From assembly GCA_020047885.1 (NCBI GenBank), contig JAIFNF010000263.1:1-7691 (forward strand): a stretch of DNA of 7,691 bases, in the 5' to 3' direction. The translations under genes were made by a program, and so were the position numbers. This document shows positions 5,994-7,691 of this stretch, piece after piece. A model generated the notes under the pieces. The model was not told where the DNA came from and did not search any database. It saw only the letters and a list, made by a program, of their open reading frames with translations. Numbering within the stretch: position 1 is the first letter of the stretch; each line of letters opens with the position of its first letter. The DNA comes from Gammaproteobacteria bacterium (GTDB taxonomy: Bacteria > Pseudomonadota > Gammaproteobacteria > Competibacterales > Competibacteraceae).

Positions 5994-7211
5994 TGATCTG
6001 GCCAGTCGTGGCAAATCCCCCGCCAATCCCATGGCCTGTCGCGCTATCAGGTTCTTCAACGGCCCAGCGGCATCGGTCAGATTCAGGCCGATATTGCGCA
6101 GCAGTCGCACCGGCGGGTGTGTGCTGCCGAACAGCCGTTTGAATCCGTCCATGACGCCCAGCATCAGCAGATTGTCGCCCTTGCGCCAGCGTTCGTAGCG
6201 GCGCAGCGTCTTCAACCCGGCGAAATCCTGCCCGGCGGCCACTGCATCCAGAATCACCTCGGCCAGCGTTGCCGTGTCCAATAAACCCAGATTGACGCCC
6301 TGACCGGCCAGGGGATGCACGACATGCGCGGCATCACCGATCAGCGCCAGGCCGGGTTTCACGTAGGCCTGGGTGTGTTGCAAGCGCAGGGGAAACGCGC
6401 CACGCTGGCCGACCTCGATGATCGCTCCCAACTGCTGACCGAAGGCGTCCGCCAGCGCCTGGGCGAAATCACTTTCCGTCAACGCCAGCAGCGCCTCGGC
6501 CTGTTCGGGAGCCGTCGACCAGACGATAGAACAGCGCCCGTCATGCAGCGGCAGGAAGGCGAGGGGTCCGGTGGGCAGGAAGCGCTGCCAGGCGGTTTCC
6601 TGATGGGGTTCGGCAGTGCGGACATTGGCGACCACGGCTTTCTGATCGTAGCTCCATCCGCCCGTTTCGATGCTGGCCAGTTGCCGAACCTTCGACTGCG
6701 CACCATCCGCGCCGACCAGCAACCGGGTGGTCAATTCACGCCCATCGGTTAACCGCACTTGCCAACTGCCCGTTTCCACCACTGGTTGCGCCGTGTCCAG
6801 TTCAGCGGGACAGAGCAGTTCCACCGCTGGAAGCTGTTGAATCCGCTCCAGCAGCGCGTACTGAACCACCCGATTTTCCACAATCCAGCCCAGCAGCGGC
6901 TCGCCGATACTGGCGCTGTCGAAATGGATGTGGCCGAAACCGGCGGCATCCCAGACCCGCATGTCCCGGAAGGGACTGACCCGCCAGGCGGTCATGCCCA
7001 CCCAGGCACCGATGGCGGCGAAGAGGCGTTGCGAGGCGCGATTAATCGCGGACACCCGGATATCCGGCTCTGCCGCCGGGCGAATACGATCCAGTGGTGC
7101 ACCTTCCAGCAAGGCGATGCGCAAATCGGTTTCGCCCAACGCCCCGGCCAGCGCCGCACCCACCATGCCGCCGCCGGCAATGATCAGGTCATAATCGGTG
7201 TTTAGAATCAT
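5961..7211 (-). CDS. ubiI: FAD-dependent 2-polyprenylphenol hydroxylase, UbiI type (UbiH/UbiF family)
   Basis: Oxygen-dependent flavin monooxygenase of ubiquinone synthesis. The UbiI branch adds the C5 hydroxyl to polyprenylphenol, using FAD and NAD(P)H, in the Ubi complex near the inner membrane. The 416 residues compare with about 400 in E. coli. FAD motifs are complete: GGGMVG (13-18) in the N-terminal fold, GADGAQSKVRQ from 167, and GDAAH (292-296) followed by HPLAGQGVNLG. UbiI is preferred over UbiH and UbiF because stretches such as RVSAINRAS, GFGHIHFD, VRTAEPH, LRRYERWRK and the late RQAMGL recall E. coli UbiI (formerly VisC) more closely; this is from memory, so the subgroup is less sure than the family. 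About 12 residues after the usual end are encoded opposite the kinase 3' end. The start has only a weak GAG-type ribosome site about 10 nt upstream. It is transcribed alone in this window. Confidence 0.88.
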   Translation of the reverse strand: MILNTDYDLIIAGGGMVGAALAGALGETDLRIALLEGAPLDRIRPAAEPDIRVSAINRASQRLFAAIGAWVGMTAWRVSPFRDMRVWDAAGFGHIHFDSASIGEPLLGWIVENRVVQYALLERIQQLPAVELLCPAELDTAQPVVETGSWQVRLTDGRELTTRLLVGADGAQSKVRQLASIETGGWSYDQKAVVANVRTAEPHQETAWQRFLPTGPLAFLPLHDGRCSIVWSTAPEQAEALLALTESDFAQALADAFGQQLGAIIEVGQRGAFPLRLQHTQAYVKPGLALIGDAAHVVHPLAGQGVNLGLLDTATLAEVILDAVAAGQDFAGLKTLRRYERWRKGDNLLMLGVMDGFKRLFGSTHPPVRLLRNIGLNLTDAAGPLKNLIARQAMGLAGDLPRLARSSVLLHPVAGG

Positions 7212-7421
7212 AAATATATCTCAATTGGGCGCGCAGTGCGGAACTACGGGTTCATGTTACAATAGTTCGGACAGTTTTTAGGTAGGCATAGGATGAATGA
7301 TGCCGTAATTACAAAGGGTTTCATACTCGGGACTGTTTTTGGTCAAGGTCTGCCCCTGGGCTAAGGCAAGGCGCAATAAATACCCCTCAGAGGGTCGGCG
7401 ATCCGGTTCCGCCATGTCTGC
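7212..7421. other. intergenic stretch upstream of ubiI, no supported gene
   Basis: This DNA should hold the ubiI promoter on the minus strand, but I find no convincing -35/-10 pair for it. On the plus strand an extended -10-like TGTTACAAT (7255-7263) precedes AGGTAGG (7280-7286) and a 23-codon frame from ATG 7293 to TAA 7364. That product resembles nothing I know and may be chance. A 71-codon minus-strand frame (7278-7493) runs through the REP-like repeat and is not credible as a gene. Confidence 0.5.
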
Positions 7422-7492
7422 TGTGGGTCGGGCTTTAACCTGACCCTTTTTAGCTTTGAGCATTAAAGAGTTAGGCTGAAGCCCAACCCACA
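7422..7492. repeat. pair of inverted REP-like palindromic units
   Basis: A 25-base unit at 7422-7446, beginning TGTGGGTCGGGCTT, recurs in inverse orientation at 7468-7492, ending AAGCCCAACCCACA. The two match at 20 of 25 positions and all five differences are transitions. The left unit is itself an imperfect palindrome (GGGTCGGG against CCTGACCC). Two inverted units around a spacer of 21 bases is the layout of REP/BIME elements, which are copied by RAYT transposases in gammaproteobacteria and can act in mRNA stability or termination. That this is a true genomic REP family is inference, since only one pair is in the window. The two units could also pair with each other in RNA. Confidence 0.6.
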
Positions 7493-7541
7493 ATAGCTCC
7501 CTCGTACCGTGGGGAATATTTTTTGCGAGCTGCCTAATTAA

Positions 7542-7682
7542 GCGTCGATGCGACTGGGTTCATCAGATTTTCCGCGAGAGACCCCGGCCTTCAGGCCGGT
7601 GAGGGATAGCGGGCCGAACGAAGTTCGGCGGCCTTTGGGTTGGGTTGTTGCGAATAGCCATAGCCATCCGCACGTTGAATGA
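7542..7682 (+). pseudogene. possible remnant of the 3' end of an IS200/IS605-type tnpB gene
   Basis: An open frame follows the TAA at 7539-7541 and runs to the TGA at 7680-7682, with an ATG at 7548 giving 44 residues. It contains SSDFPRETPAFRP at about residues 5-17. The PAFR tetrapeptide, written across a GGCC hairpin, is a pattern I associate with C-terminal tails of TnpB (OrfB) proteins of IS605-family elements, where the gene end overlaps the guide (omega) RNA. The upstream 50 bases carry stops and AT-rich sequence, with no RuvC or zinc-finger coding sequence, so at most the tail survives. A small unrelated peptide or a plain structured repeat are alternatives. No ribosome site precedes ATG 7548. 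Confidence 0.35.
7584..7629 (+). other. two tandem hairpins, candidate omega-RNA scaffold or insertion-sequence end
   Basis: Hairpin one pairs CCGGCCT (7584-7590) with AGGCCGG (7593-7599), perfect over 7 bp. Hairpin two pairs GCCGAAC (7613-7619) with GTTCGGC (7623-7629) around a GAA loop, also perfect. They are 13 bases apart. Neither is followed by a convincing T tract, so ordinary intrinsic terminators are less likely. Paired hairpins of this kind occur at right ends of IS200/IS605 elements, as transposase binding structures and as the 3' part of TnpB guide RNAs. The assignment depends on the weak tnpB-tail call in the same bases. Confidence 0.45.
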
Positions 7683-7691
7683 CTTTGCAGT

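Noticed and set aside
6315..7205. plus-strand frames of up to 148 codons opposite ubiI
   Set aside because: The minus-strand protein carries all FAD motifs across this region; the plus-strand frames have no recognisable content and are its shadows.
7278..7493. 71-codon minus-strand frame upstream of ubiI
   Set aside because: Its first half is the REP-like repeat translated, it has no family resemblance I can see, and no ribosome site was evident.
7654..7667. TAGCCA direct duplication as a short CRISPR-like or tandem repeat
   Set aside because: Only two 6-base copies, too few and too short to mean more than chance.

Overview
The window carries five intact protein genes, one probable gene remnant, and three stretches of repeat-rich intergenic DNA. 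The best clue to the host is a UbiI-type flavin monooxygenase of aerobic ubiquinone synthesis, whose closest match I can recall is gammaproteobacterial. Together with the GC-rich, third-position-GC coding sequence and the REP-like palindromes, it points to a respiring, Gram-negative gammaproteobacterium. A c-type heme sensor predicted to sit in the periplasm fits this. No genus can be named from sequence alone.

Layout. Positions 1-307 hold no gene: a C-rich/G-rich inverted repeat with a 12-G run, a CRP/FNR-like palindrome, and a long AT-centred hairpin. Next come galE (UDP-glucose 4-epimerase, start at 308) and, 12 bp later on the same strand, a 700-residue membrane protein with a periplasmic Tll0287-like (DUF3365) heme domain, a degenerate GGDEF domain (GGDGF) and an EAL domain with its catalytic residues. 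A 156-bp gap with a possible promoter leads to a second pair: a 110-residue STAS anti-anti-sigma-like protein and a Hanks-type Ser/Thr kinase with a roughly 400-residue helical C-terminal half that I do not recognise. The kinase gene ends in a 33-bp tail-to-tail overlap with ubiI on the minus strand. The last 480 bp hold no intact gene. They contain a pair of inverted REP-like repeats and, at the right edge, two strong hairpins inside a short open frame that looks like the tail of an IS200/IS605-type TnpB gene and its overlapping guide-RNA scaffold.

How the genes may work together. galE makes UDP-galactose for surface sugars, and its neighbour probably degrades c-di-GMP in response to a redox or gas signal, a plausible but unproven link to exopolysaccharide or biofilm control. 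The STAS protein and the kinase look like a two-gene phosphorylation switch: the kinase may act on the STAS protein or on its partner, and no RsbW/SpoIIAB-type GHKL kinase or PP2C phosphatase is seen here. ubiI is a housekeeping gene that simply faces this signalling cluster. The most interesting features are the heme-EAL protein with a broken cyclase motif but an intact inhibitory-site motif, the STAS-kinase pair with its orphan C-terminal region, and the TnpB/guide-RNA-like remnant.
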